From Planctomycetaceae bacterium (GTDB lineage: Bacteria > Planctomycetota > Planctomycetia > Pirellulales > UBA1268), in assembly GCA_947453875.1 (NCBI GenBank), contig CANGIH010000018.1:1-13645 (forward strand): a stretch of 13,645 nucleotides of DNA, written 5' to 3'. The notes under the pieces are model-generated. The model was not told the origin of the DNA. It saw only the letters and a program-made list of their open reading frames with translations, and made no database searches. Positions 6,441 to 13,645 of the stretch are shown here, in pieces. The position numbers were made by a program, and so were the translations under genes. Position 1 is the first letter of the stretch, and the number at the start of each line of letters is the position of its first letter.

Positions 6441-7243
6441 CACAACCGGCTGGAGCCCGCACGGATCCCGGGGCCGGTTCGGAAGGCTCACCGGGCGACG
6501 TGCGCTCCCCCGAGCCCTGGCCGGCGGGCCGTGTGCTGGTGGTGACGGCCACCTACAACGAAAGCGAGTCGATCGCCGCGCTCGTCGATCGCGTGCTCGC
6601 GGTCGATCCCCGGTTGCAGATGCTCGTCGTCGATGATGATTCGCCCGATGGCACGGGTGCGATCGTGTTGGCTGCCGCCGCGACGCAACCCCGGCTCCAT
6701 CTCCTCATCCGCCGTGGCCGCCGCGGATTGGGAAGCGCCATTCTGGAAGGATTCAGAGCGGCGCGGGGGCATGGATTCGAGGTCGCCGTCAACATGGATG
6801 CCGACTTCAGCCACGCCCCCGACGACATCCCGAGGCTGCTTGCGGCGCTCGAGCCGATCGGAGCGCCTCCCATGGACGTGGCCCTGGGGTCACGTCGCGT
6901 GCCGGGGGGGCGGATCGTCGGATGGCCCCTCTCCCGGCATGTCACGAGTCTCCTCGTCAACTGGTTTTCGCACTGGATCATCGGCGTGCCGGCGCGCGAT
7001 TCGACGACCGGCTTCCGGGCGGTGCGCCTCGGGATCCTCGACCGAATCCCGGGGCCCTTCGAGGAGGGATATGCGTTCCTCGAGGACATGCTGTGGCGCA
7101 TCGACCGCGCCGGGGGCCGGATGATCGAGGTTCCGATCACGTTCACCAATCGGGTCGAGGGAACGAGCAAGGCCGGGATGCGGCAGACGCTCGAGGGGGC
7201 GGTCGCACTCCTCCGCATGGCCCTACGGTCCTGGTGGCCGTGA
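6437..7243 (+). CDS. DPM1-like polyprenol-phosphate sugar transferase (GT2)
   Basis: This 268 aa family 2 glycosyltransferase resembles dolichol/polyprenol-phosphate mannose synthases, which move a sugar from a nucleotide donor to polyprenyl phosphate on the cytoplasmic face. The first 30 residues are Pro/Gly-rich and unconserved. The core begins VLVVTATYNESESI (33-46). Next come VVDDDSPDGTG (64-74), the metal/donor DAD motif in NMDADFSH (119-126), GSRRVPGG (151-158), DSTTGFRAVR (188-197), GYAFLEDMLWR (211-221) and VPITFTNRVEGTSKAG (232-247). All match the DPM1 order. No C-terminal membrane segments follow, so it is the soluble, single-domain type. Start is GTG, overlapping the ATPase stop by four bases; GGTGGGA upstream could serve as ribosome site. 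Mannose versus another sugar cannot be read from the sequence. A later internal start would trim only the tail before residue 31. Confidence 0.92.
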   Translation: MTQPAGARTDPGAGSEGSPGDVRSPEPWPAGRVLVVTATYNESESIAALVDRVLAVDPRLQMLVVDDDSPDGTGAIVLAAAATQPRLHLLIRRGRRGLGSAILEGFRAARGHGFEVAVNMDADFSHAPDDIPRLLAALEPIGAPPMDVALGSRRVPGGRIVGWPLSRHVTSLLVNWFSHWIIGVPARDSTTGFRAVRLGILDRIPGPFEEGYAFLEDMLWRIDRAGGRMIEVPITFTNRVEGTSKAGMRQTLEGAVALLRMALRSWWP

Positions 7244-7290
7244 CACCCCCTGGAAAAATCATTCAGGGCGTTTTCACCCTCGCCTTCCAA

Positions 7291-7321
7291 TGGAGCGCCG
7301 AGGAGAGGCAGGGTCGCTCCA
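7291..7321. terminator. Inverted repeat between convergent genes, possible terminator
   Basis: TGGAGCG (7291-7297) and CGCTCCA (7315-7321) are perfect complements around 17 bases. It lies between the stops of the convergent genes ending at 7243 and 7361, where a bidirectional terminator is expected. The long loop and absent T-run keep confidence low. Confidence 0.3.
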
Positions 7322-7360
7322 GATCGCATCTCGCGATTCGGCGCCACCGCCACGGCCTGA

Positions 7361-9277
7361 TCACGGCGTTCGATTGCGACGGAGAATCAGCAGATCTCTG
7401 AAGCGACCCTCTGGACTATAGTCGCGGGAGAGTCGTTGCAGCGTGGTGACATCGGCGTTCCATGCTTCACGAACCGGTTTGGGCAGGTGGAGCGGCCAGA
7501 CGATCAACGTGCCCAAAAATAATTCGGCCCGCTGCCGCAAGATCTCCCTGTCCTGGGGTTCGTGAACGTCGGTGAACCATCCGGGAACGAGAAGGATCTC
7601 GTTGCCGAGGGCTTCGGCCACCCTGCGTTCCACGTCGGCGATGTTGGTCGCACCTCCGTACGGAGGCACATGGTAGGCAGGGACGTACCGCCCCGTGATC
7701 TTCAGGAAACGTTCGACGTCCTCATGGCAGGTGAGGGGTGTCCCGATCGTTTCATAGCGGAGGAGTTCGGTCAGATCAGCGGCGAAAGGGAGTCGCTTTC
7801 CCCAATCGAACCGCGCGTCGCGGTTCACGATCTCCCGGAGCACCCGGGCATCGATCGACTCGAGTTCCGCACGATTCTCCTTGATTAACTTCCGATAGCC
7901 CAGAGACCTCGACACGTCGGGGCCGACGAAGTTCCAGGTGCTTGCCGCATAGGTGCCGACGATGACGGTCGCTGCCAACGCCGTCGCCGCGCCTTGCCAA
8001 CGACGCGCAGGCGAGGCGTTCGCTGCGAGGCCGATCACGATCAACCCGAGGCCGTTGAAAAGGACATGCGCCGGGTCGCATCGCCCGAACGCCGCGGGCA
8101 GGAACATGCCGAGCGTGACGACGAGTGAAACGAGGATCGGCGACGCGTCGCTAGCCACGTGGATTCCCGCGGCCGCCATCGCGGGGAGGAGTCCGAAGGC
8201 GAGCCCGAGCAGGCAAATGGCGTAGGGCGTCGGTATGAGCGGAAAGTTGAACGCACCGCCGCCGAAGACCGCGATGAAGCGCAGCATCTCCGCGCCGAAA
8301 AGCCCCCAGAAGATCAGGGCTGCGGCCACGATGGCCGTCGCACGAGGTGCGAACGATGTTTTTCCGCACCATGCGGCGGTCGCGAGCCATGTCAGGCATG
8401 CGATGACGCTCACGACTCCGACTTCCGGAGAGAGGAGCATCCCCCCCAACGGGACAAGGAAAGCCGCCAGCCAGCCGGCCCGGTTGGATCCCCACCGCTG
8501 GGCCGCATCGAAGAGCAGGATTCCCCACAGGGCATAGAGGAATCGGAGCGGCGTGTAGATCACGCCGAGCATGATGTTCAGCGTCGACAGTGCCACGAAG
8601 ACGAGAATCGCGATCCGTTGCCTCGGTTCGAGGGCCAGGCGGCGAAGAATCGACGCGGTGGCGAGGAGCCCCAACGCGAAATGGAGCAGAAGGGTGATGA
8701 TGTAGGCGGTGTCGATCGCCAGAAGGCCGCCGGCGGCACGATGGATCAGGAACGGGAGCCAGAGCAAGGCCGGACCGTACCCGTAGTCGAAGTCGCGGTA
8801 TGGCAACTTGCCGAGCGTCATCATGTCGAGCCGGGTGAGAAAGTAGGCGGACTCACCGAAGTAGGCGCTGGGCGACAGGCTCCACCAGCCGATCACGACG
8901 CTCCACGACACGGCGATGCCGCAGGCGAGCACGAACTGCTCGAGCGGCAGGGCTCGGGAGCGGGGCACGACCAAGGTCAGGAATCGGTCCCCGGTGGCCG
9001 TCGCGATCCTGGGCAGCAGGAGGCGTCGGAGGAAGAGCACCACGAGCGTCGCGGCCACGGCGAGAGTCGCGGCCGCGTTGCTGAAACCGAACGTGACCGA
9101 GTCCGACTCGACCCCGGAGCGCACCGGCATCCGCCACGGGAGGCTGAAGATCAGCACGCTTGCCATGGCCAGGATCGCGACCGTGGAGGCATGCCAGGCG
9201 ATCGCAGACTCGTACCAGGCTGGAGGCGGTCTGCGGAAGGGTGCGCGGCGTCGTCGAACGGCCTTTTTTGTCGCCAT
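7361..9277 (-). CDS. Polytopic membrane protein, GT-C glycosyltransferase-like
   Basis: This 638 aa protein begins with a very basic cytoplasmic stretch (MATKKAVRRRR). Roughly a dozen hydrophobic segments follow between residues 30 and about 475, then a mostly soluble C-terminal domain to 638. The first large loop contains an acidic pair and the motif LPYRDFDYGYGP (158-169). This kind of PYRDF-x-YGYGP loop is seen in many bacterial GT-C-like polyprenol-phosphate-sugar-dependent transferases of the PMT/GT39 style. The start is the ATG at 9275-9277 with GAGG 7 bases upstream; an open extension to 9394 lacks a matching N-terminus. It follows the other polytopic gene by 159 bases on the same strand, as last gene of the glycan block. 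Transfer of a lipid-linked sugar on the outer membrane face is the likely role. The substrate is unknown, and membrane placement is by eye. Confidence 0.82.
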   Translation of the reverse strand: MATKKAVRRRRAPFRRPPPAWYESAIAWHASTVAILAMASVLIFSLPWRMPVRSGVESDSVTFGFSNAAATLAVAATLVVLFLRRLLLPRIATATGDRFLTLVVPRSRALPLEQFVLACGIAVSWSVVIGWWSLSPSAYFGESAYFLTRLDMMTLGKLPYRDFDYGYGPALLWLPFLIHRAAGGLLAIDTAYIITLLLHFALGLLATASILRRLALEPRQRIAILVFVALSTLNIMLGVIYTPLRFLYALWGILLFDAAQRWGSNRAGWLAAFLVPLGGMLLSPEVGVVSVIACLTWLATAAWCGKTSFAPRATAIVAAALIFWGLFGAEMLRFIAVFGGGAFNFPLIPTPYAICLLGLAFGLLPAMAAAGIHVASDASPILVSLVVTLGMFLPAAFGRCDPAHVLFNGLGLIVIGLAANASPARRWQGAATALAATVIVGTYAASTWNFVGPDVSRSLGYRKLIKENRAELESIDARVLREIVNRDARFDWGKRLPFAADLTELLRYETIGTPLTCHEDVERFLKITGRYVPAYHVPPYGGATNIADVERRVAEALGNEILLVPGWFTDVHEPQDREILRQRAELFLGTLIVWPLHLPKPVREAWNADVTTLQRLSRDYSPEGRFRDLLILRRNRTP

Positions 9278-9436
9278 GGCGGGACCTCGGTGACCTGACG
9301 ACCAAGCGACGCTGCCTGAGCGTGACTGGTGTCTGCCTGTGCCGTTGAGGCACCCTGTCAGCGCTTCGTGGGGACGCGGGCCGGCAACGCCCACAAAACC
9401 GAAAGCTACCTGTTCATCGTGGGGGCGACAACCGGC

Positions 9437-11245
9437 TTACCGCGCTCCTCCCTTGGCATCGGATGCATCGAACAGGAGGCATGAAAGGTCGCCGGCCCGA
9501 CTCCGCACGGGGGGTTTGCAGCCGGACTCGATGAGTGATGCCTCGATCGCCCGGCCTTTGTCGGCGAAGCCGTTGCGATGGATGACGACCGCGACGAAAC
9601 CACGTGACCGCAGTTCGGCGATCACCCCTCTCATGTCCTTGGTGCCGAGATCGCGCAGCCACCCCTCGCGGGGACGCCCCTTGACCGTTCCGAACGACCA
9701 ATGGAGATGGCTGCCGAGACAGTAGGGGCGGAGTTGTTCGTAGGCTGGGATGCCGGGCATCGGCGCCTCGGGGAATTCCATCAGCGGGAGTTGGAAGACC
9801 ATCGCCCCCGCGGGAAGCAGGTCGTCGAGTCGGCCGATGAAGTCGCGATCAGAATCGATCTGCCGGGCAACCGAGTCGCGGGCCGACGCCGCGGGCGCCC
9901 GCGGCACCTGATCGAAGCCGATGAGAAGGGCGAGGGCCACCGCACACCCCCAACCGAAGAGTCGGGAGGAGGGCCCGAACCGCTTCGAGGCAAGCAGCGT
10001 GCTGGCACGCCTGGCCGCAAACAGAAGTGCGATGGCGAGGATCACGACGCTGTAGCGGCATCCACCCCGGAAGATCGTCATTCCCAGGGCACCGAGGACC
10101 GCGTTGAGCCCCCCGGTCCCGAACATGACGACGATCCATGACACCTGCCAGAAGGCCGGCGGGACGTCGTCGGAACGCCCCTCGACGAGGGCGCGGACCG
10201 CCGTTGCCACAAGCCATGCCAAGGAGAGGAGGCCGACGATGCCGAGGTATCCGGCACCCTCGTTGAGGAGCGGGGCGGAGGCACGGTGGGCGGCGGCAAA
10301 CCCTGCCAGCAGGTCGGAGCGGTGGGCGGCGGTGGGGATGAAGAGATCGACGATCTTCAGCCCGTAGATCTCGAGCCACTTGTACTCACGGACGAGGGCA
10401 CTCGGATTCGGCCCCTCGAAGATCCTGTACAGCCAACTGTCGACGTTCATCAGTGCGAACGCAGCCGCGGTGGAGGCGACGATGATGCCGGCAGTCTGCA
10501 GCGGCTTCCTGGATCGTTCCCGCCAGGCCGTGGCAGCGCCCGTGAGCAGGGCCAGTTGGCAGAGCGCATTGGCGTAGTAGGGATTCTGCAGGCCGGTAAT
10601 GACACCGATCACTGCCGCCCATCTTCGTCGCGGGTCGCCCGGGCCGAGGCTTGGGTCGGCCACCCATTGCCACGCCAGCAGGAACAGCGGCACATGCCAC
10701 ACCCAGGCCACCGTGACGTGGTGGGGCGACTGGGCGAAGATGAACGGCGAGAGCCCGAAGGCGAGTCCGGCGACGAACCCAAGCGGGGCGGTGCAGCCGG
10801 ACTGGATGCAGACCATGTACATGGTCGCGGCTGCCAGGAGGTGTCCGAGCAGAAGACCGATGTTGAGGCCCGCAAACGGCCCGAAGAGCCTGCCGAGGAT
10901 TCCCAGGAGGATCGTCGGCAGTTCCTCGACGAGCGGCCAGTCATTCCAGTTGGCCACGAAGGGCGCACCCAATTCGGGGATGTTCTTCAAGGCCAGGGGA
11001 ATCAGGTGGCCGTCCGCCGCGGCCCGCATGGTCGCCAGGGTGACGAAGACGTCATTGAATTCGGGATCGAGGTAGGCGTCCGACTTCGCGTCGAGGTGGG
11101 CTGTGGGGAGACTCCATCCGGCGATGGACCAGGTGGCGTTGGCGGCACACCACCCGAGCGCCGTCAGGCAGAGGAGCAGAGCGACCAGCGGACCGGCAGC
11201 CAGCACGTCCGGCCAGGGGGACGGTGTGCCGTTCGACTCCTTCAT
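9437..11245 (-). CDS. Polytopic membrane protein with conserved C-terminal soluble module
   Basis: This 602 aa protein has one N-terminal membrane segment (about 14-36), then a loop rich in acidic and aromatic residues with LDPEFNDVF (59-67) and GAPFVANWNDWP (103-113). Multiple membrane spans follow up to about residue 453, including SPHHVTVAWVWHVPLFLLAW and LQNPYYANALCQL, and then a soluble domain (about 460-602). That domain holds FQLPLMEFPE (494-503), a HWSFGTVKGR block (524-533) and a GFVAVVIHRNGFADKG block (559-574). I recall a closely similar arrangement (FQLP, LRWSYG-KGR, GF-x-idR-GY) at the C-terminus of large membrane proteins from other bacterial surface-glycan loci. The fold of the membrane part looks GT-C-like, but no enzyme activity can be assigned. 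The start ATG at 11243-11245 overlaps the upstream transketolase stop (ATGA), with GAGGA just before it. Confidence 0.8.
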   Translation of the reverse strand: MKESNGTPSPWPDVLAAGPLVALLLCLTALGWCAANATWSIAGWSLPTAHLDAKSDAYLDPEFNDVFVTLATMRAAADGHLIPLALKNIPELGAPFVANWNDWPLVEELPTILLGILGRLFGPFAGLNIGLLLGHLLAAATMYMVCIQSGCTAPLGFVAGLAFGLSPFIFAQSPHHVTVAWVWHVPLFLLAWQWVADPSLGPGDPRRRWAAVIGVITGLQNPYYANALCQLALLTGAATAWRERSRKPLQTAGIIVASTAAAFALMNVDSWLYRIFEGPNPSALVREYKWLEIYGLKIVDLFIPTAAHRSDLLAGFAAAHRASAPLLNEGAGYLGIVGLLSLAWLVATAVRALVEGRSDDVPPAFWQVSWIVVMFGTGGLNAVLGALGMTIFRGGCRYSVVILAIALLFAARRASTLLASKRFGPSSRLFGWGCAVALALLIGFDQVPRAPAASARDSVARQIDSDRDFIGRLDDLLPAGAMVFQLPLMEFPEAPMPGIPAYEQLRPYCLGSHLHWSFGTVKGRPREGWLRDLGTKDMRGVIAELRSRGFVAVVIHRNGFADKGRAIEASLIESGCKPPVRSRAGDLSCLLFDASDAKGGAR

Positions 11246-12159
11246 CGAACTTCCTCTGCGAGGGCGATGCACGCCGACACCATCCGTTCAGCGTTGAGAC
11301 CGTGGCGGGTGCGGAGAAACTCCTGCGAACCGACAAGATCGGTGAGGTTGCGGTCTGCGGTCAGGGACACGATTCGCGTCTTCGGCGGGGCGTGCTCGCG
11401 GAGAAGACTGCCGAACCCTCCTGCGGCGACATGCTCCTCGATCGTCACCACGCCGCGGTAGGCCCACAAGGACGCCAGCGTCGCGTCGCCGATCGGAGCG
11501 ATCAGCGGGCAGGAAAACACCCCGGGCCGAAGGCCTCGGGCACGGAGCAGATCGGCGGCACGCATGGCCTCCGACAGGATCGGCCCGGTGGCGCAGAGGG
11601 CCACGTCGCCGTCGCCTCGATCGAGGCAGGAAGGGCCAGCGAGCAGATCGATCGGCCTGCTGCCATCCAGCAGGGGTTCCCCGGCCTTGCCAAGCCTCAG
11701 GTAGCCCGGGCCACCCGAGGCGAGCAGCGCCGGAGCACAGGCTGCAGCCTCACGCGGATCGGCTGGCGAGAGGATTGTCATGTGCGGGAGGCTGCGCATC
11801 GCGGCGAGGTCACCGACGGCATGGTGCGAATAGCCCATGTTGCCATAGGAAAACCCCGCCCCCACCGCAACCACCGTCACGGGAAGGCGATGGGCGCAGA
11901 CATCGTTGCGTACCTGTTCCAGACAGCGGAGCGTGGGGAAGTTTCCGATCGAATAGGTGAAGACATGAAATCCCTCGGCCGCCAGTCCGGCGGCCAGGCC
12001 CGTCATGTTCTGCTCCGCGACGCCGGCATTGAGGAAACGATCGGGGAATTCGTGTGCAAAATCCTCGACGACACTGAACCCGAGGTCGCCGACGACGAGG
12101 AACACACGCTCGTCGATGCGTGCCAACTCGGCCAACGAGCGGATGAACGCGGTGCGCAT
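11242..12159 (-). CDS. Transketolase C-terminal subunit (split transketolase beta)
   Basis: This 305 aa protein corresponds to the pyrimidine-binding and C-terminal domains of transketolase. AGVAEQNMTGLAAGLAAEG (45-63) carries the Glu (E49) that activates the ThDP aminopyrimidine. GAGFSYGNMGYSHHAVGDLAAMRSLPHMTILSPADP (100-135) is the substrate/cofactor loop, with a His pair at 112-113. The C-terminal domain follows (VTIEEHVAAGGFGSLL near residue 250). The SHHAVGDLAAMRSLPH form is the one I associate with stand-alone beta subunits, not with full-length TktA. The upstream subunit ends one base before this ATG, so the two are made together and presumably form an alpha2-beta2 ThDP enzyme transferring two-carbon ketol units. 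It is followed by a four-base overlap with the membrane-protein gene. Placement in a glycan operon suggests a dedicated sugar-making role in place of the pentose phosphate pathway; that is inference. Confidence 0.93.
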   Translation of the reverse strand: MRTAFIRSLAELARIDERVFLVVGDLGFSVVEDFAHEFPDRFLNAGVAEQNMTGLAAGLAAEGFHVFTYSIGNFPTLRCLEQVRNDVCAHRLPVTVVAVGAGFSYGNMGYSHHAVGDLAAMRSLPHMTILSPADPREAAACAPALLASGGPGYLRLGKAGEPLLDGSRPIDLLAGPSCLDRGDGDVALCATGPILSEAMRAADLLRARGLRPGVFSCPLIAPIGDATLASLWAYRGVVTIEEHVAAGGFGSLLREHAPPKTRIVSLTADRNLTDLVGSQEFLRTRHGLNAERMVSACIALAEEVR

Positions 12160-12160
12160 C

Positions 12161-12967
12161 TCAAGGCTCTCCGAGCTGCGTGATCGCACGCGCCGCCATT
12201 TCCGCGTTTGGCGAGCGGTAGTGCCAGGCGAGCGAGTCCTCCATGAAATCGATCCCCTTGCCCTTTGTCGTCCGGGCGAGCAGGCACGAGGGCCGGCCCG
12301 GCTCCCATGGGAGCGTGCCGAGTTCGCGGGAGAGCGACTCATGGTCATGCCCGTCGACCTCGCGCACACCCCAGCGGAAGGCGAGGAACTTGTCGATCAG
12401 CGGTTCGAGCGACAGGACGTCCTCGGTGCGGCCGAGGCTCTGGAGTCCGTTGCAGTCGACGACGGTGACAAGATTGTCGAGGCGGTGGTGGCCGGCGAAG
12501 AGGATTGCTTCCCAGTTCGACCCTTCGTCGAGTTCCCCGTCGCTCAAGATGACAAAGACACGCTGATCGCCGCCGCGACGCCGTCCAGCGAGCGCCCGGC
12601 CGGCGGCCACCGGCAGCCCGTGTCCGAGCGATCCTGTCGACATCTCCACTCCGGGCACGGAGGCGCTGACGTGAGCCATCAGCCGCGAGCCGTCCTGGCC
12701 GAAGGTATCGAGTTCCTCCGGTGGGAAGTATCCCCGCAAGGCGAGGGCCGCATAGAGCGACGCGCAGCAGTGGCCCTTCGAGAGGATGACGCGATCGCGC
12801 TTGTCCCAGTGCGGATCGGTCGGGCGGTGACGCACGATCCCGCCGCCGTAGAGGACGGCGACGATATCGGCCATCGACAGGCATCCGCCGACGTGGGACG
12901 TGCCCGCTGCCGAGACCATCCCGATGGTGCGGCGGCGGATCTCGCGGGCGAAGGAGAGGGTGGTCAT
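12161..12967 (-). CDS. Transketolase N-terminal subunit (split transketolase alpha)
   Basis: This 268 aa protein is the diphosphate/ThDP-binding half of transketolase. It shows AGTSHVGGCLSMADI (21-34), where full-length enzymes have SGHPG; SKGH (63-66); and the STGSLGHGLPVAAG stretch (110-123). The ThDP motif is SDGELDEGSNWEA (142-154) to CN at 172-173, about 30 residues on. The usual GDG is SDG here, a form I think is common among split subunits. The end TTKGKGIDFMEDSLAWHYRSP (233-253) is the standard terminus of the domain. The start ATG at 12965-12967 overlaps the stop of the upstream glycosyltransferase (ATGA), with GGAG 8 bases upstream. The stop is one base from the start of the C-terminal subunit. 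It should pair with that subunit in the cytoplasm. The acceptor and donor sugars cannot be read from the sequence. Confidence 0.93.
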   Translation of the reverse strand: MTTLSFAREIRRRTIGMVSAAGTSHVGGCLSMADIVAVLYGGGIVRHRPTDPHWDKRDRVILSKGHCCASLYAALALRGYFPPEELDTFGQDGSRLMAHVSASVPGVEMSTGSLGHGLPVAAGRALAGRRRGGDQRVFVILSDGELDEGSNWEAILFAGHHRLDNLVTVVDCNGLQSLGRTEDVLSLEPLIDKFLAFRWGVREVDGHDHESLSRELGTLPWEPGRPSCLLARTTKGKGIDFMEDSLAWHYRSPNAEMAARAITQLGEP

Positions 12968-13645
12968 GGGCCCGGCTCCCGCGCCGGGGCTTCTGCCCCG
13001 CGATCGGTTCCGGCCGTCCCTGCACCGAAACGTTCCAGTTCCACGGCCCAGGGCCGGTGCCGCACCTGCATCAGGATCGCCCCGACGTATTCGCCAAGCA
13101 CGCCGATCAGGAAAATCTGCAGCGAACCGAGGAAGAAAACCCCGATCACCGCCGGCGCGTAGCCGGCCGGAAACAGGTCCCAGAAGGTGAGCTTGAGGAC
13201 CAGAAACAGCATCGCCACCACCAGCGACGCGAGGGCGAGGAGGAACCCGGCCATGGTGGCCAGTCGCAGTGGCATGCGGGAGTGGCTTGTGAAGCCGAGC
13301 ATCGCCATGTCGTAGAGCGTGAAGAAGTTGTTCTTCGTGATCCCACGGTGGCGGAGTGGTTGCTCGTAAGGGATGACGGTGAAGGGGAGGCCGATGTCCA
13401 CCACCATCCCTCGCAGATAGGGGTAGGGATCGGCATAGGATCGCATCAACTCGAGCGCCCTGCGGCTGTAAAGCCCGAAGCCGGTGACATGCTCGAGGAG
13501 GTCGACGTCGGCGATCGAACGGGCGATTCGATAGAACAACGACCGCGCCAGCCACATGGCGCGGGATTCGGCACTCGATTGTTTCTGGCCCACCACCATC
13601 TCCGCCCCCGCCTCCCAGGCGCGGAGGAAATCAGGCAGCAACTCC
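12964..13645 (-). CDS. GtrB/DPM-like membrane glycosyltransferase (5' end off window)
   Basis: The visible 227 codons are the C-terminal two thirds of a family 2 glycosyltransferase with two membrane spans, the layout of GtrB/ArnC-type undecaprenyl-phosphate sugar transferases. Seen are AEMVVGQK, HVTGFGLYSRRALELMRSY, DPYPYLRGMVVDIG, then RHRGITKNNFFTLYDMAMLGFTSHSRMPLRL. Two hydrophobic segments follow (about 13200-13262 and 13095-13160), with GVLGEYVGAILMQVRHRP between the last span and the tail. The reading frame runs off the right edge, so the nucleotide-binding N-terminus and its DxD are missing; the TTG at 13639-13641 is internal and not a start. The tail is short and Ala/Gly/Glu-rich. 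It overlaps the transketolase N-terminal gene by four bases and is the first visible member of the operon. It probably loads a sugar onto undecaprenyl phosphate for the downstream polytopic proteins. Confidence 0.93.
   Translation of the reverse strand, partial: ELLPDFLRAWEAGAEMVVGQKQSSAESRAMWLARSLFYRIARSIADVDLLEHVTGFGLYSRRALELMRSYADPYPYLRGMVVDIGLPFTVIPYEQPLRHRGITKNNFFTLYDMAMLGFTSHSRMPLRLATMAGFLLALASLVVAMLFLVLKLTFWDLFPAGYAPAVIGVFFLGSLQIFLIGVLGEYVGAILMQVRHRPWAVELERFGAGTAGTDRGAEAPAREPGP

Noticed and set aside
8159..9298. 379-codon plus-strand frame rich in Glu, Gly, Arg
   Set aside because: It is antisense to the membrane protein at 7361-9277, whose hydrophobic spans and family motifs are clearly real.
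9339..9353. GTGCC/GGCAC 5-bp hairpin between the two polytopic genes
   Set aside because: A short stem with no T-run, expected by chance in GC-rich sequence.
9278..9394. N-terminal extension of the 638 aa membrane protein by 39 residues
   Set aside because: Polar, unconserved residues and no ribosome site, whereas the ATG at 9277 has GAGG at good spacing and a basic N-terminus followed by a membrane span.
12005..13162. 385-codon plus-strand frame across the transketolase genes
   Set aside because: It spans two well-supported minus-strand genes and lacks conserved motifs.

Overview
The window is GC-rich and gene-dense, with no rRNA, tRNA, CRISPR array or insertion sequence that I can recognise. 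The gene content (an acidic-tailed ExeA/GspA-type ATPase next to a polyprenol-phosphate sugar transferase, several GTG/TTG starts, and large polytopic glycan proteins) suggests a Planctomycetota chromosome. That assignment is an impression from protein style and composition, not a computed placement.

Left part, all on the minus strand (1-4669): the 5' two thirds of a ParA/Soj chromosome-partition ATPase, whose 3' end lies off the left edge; a 350-base gap with two parS-like palindromes; a DUF1015 protein; a gap with a perfect third parS-like palindrome and a strong hairpin; S-adenosylhomocysteine hydrolase (ahcY, TTG start); and phosphoribosylanthranilate isomerase (trpF). The parS sites and parA suggest a partition centromere, which in most bacteria lies near the replication origin.

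Middle part, on the plus strand (4923-7243): an AAA ATPase of the ExeA/GspA type with a long acidic tail, translationally coupled by a GTGA overlap to a soluble DPM1-like glycosyltransferase. This pair is divergent from trpF and convergent with the next block.

Right part, on the minus strand (7361-13645, open at the right edge): a tightly packed surface-glycan operon. In transcription order it holds a membrane-anchored GtrB/DPM-like glycosyltransferase (5' end off the window), transketolase N-terminal subunit, transketolase C-terminal subunit, and two large polytopic membrane proteins of GT-C-like layout with C-terminal soluble domains. Junctions are ATGA overlaps or a 1-base gap, except a 159-base gap before the last gene. 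The layout suggests that a split ThDP enzyme makes or reshapes a sugar, a lipid-linked intermediate is formed at the membrane, and the polytopic proteins transfer it on the outer face of the membrane.

The points most worth follow-up are the parS cluster bracketing the DUF1015 gene with hairpins next to two of the sites, the split transketolase inside a glycan operon, the ATPase-glycosyltransferase couple, and the second polytopic protein with its distinctive C-terminal module. I did not find a clearly new defence system or mobile system.
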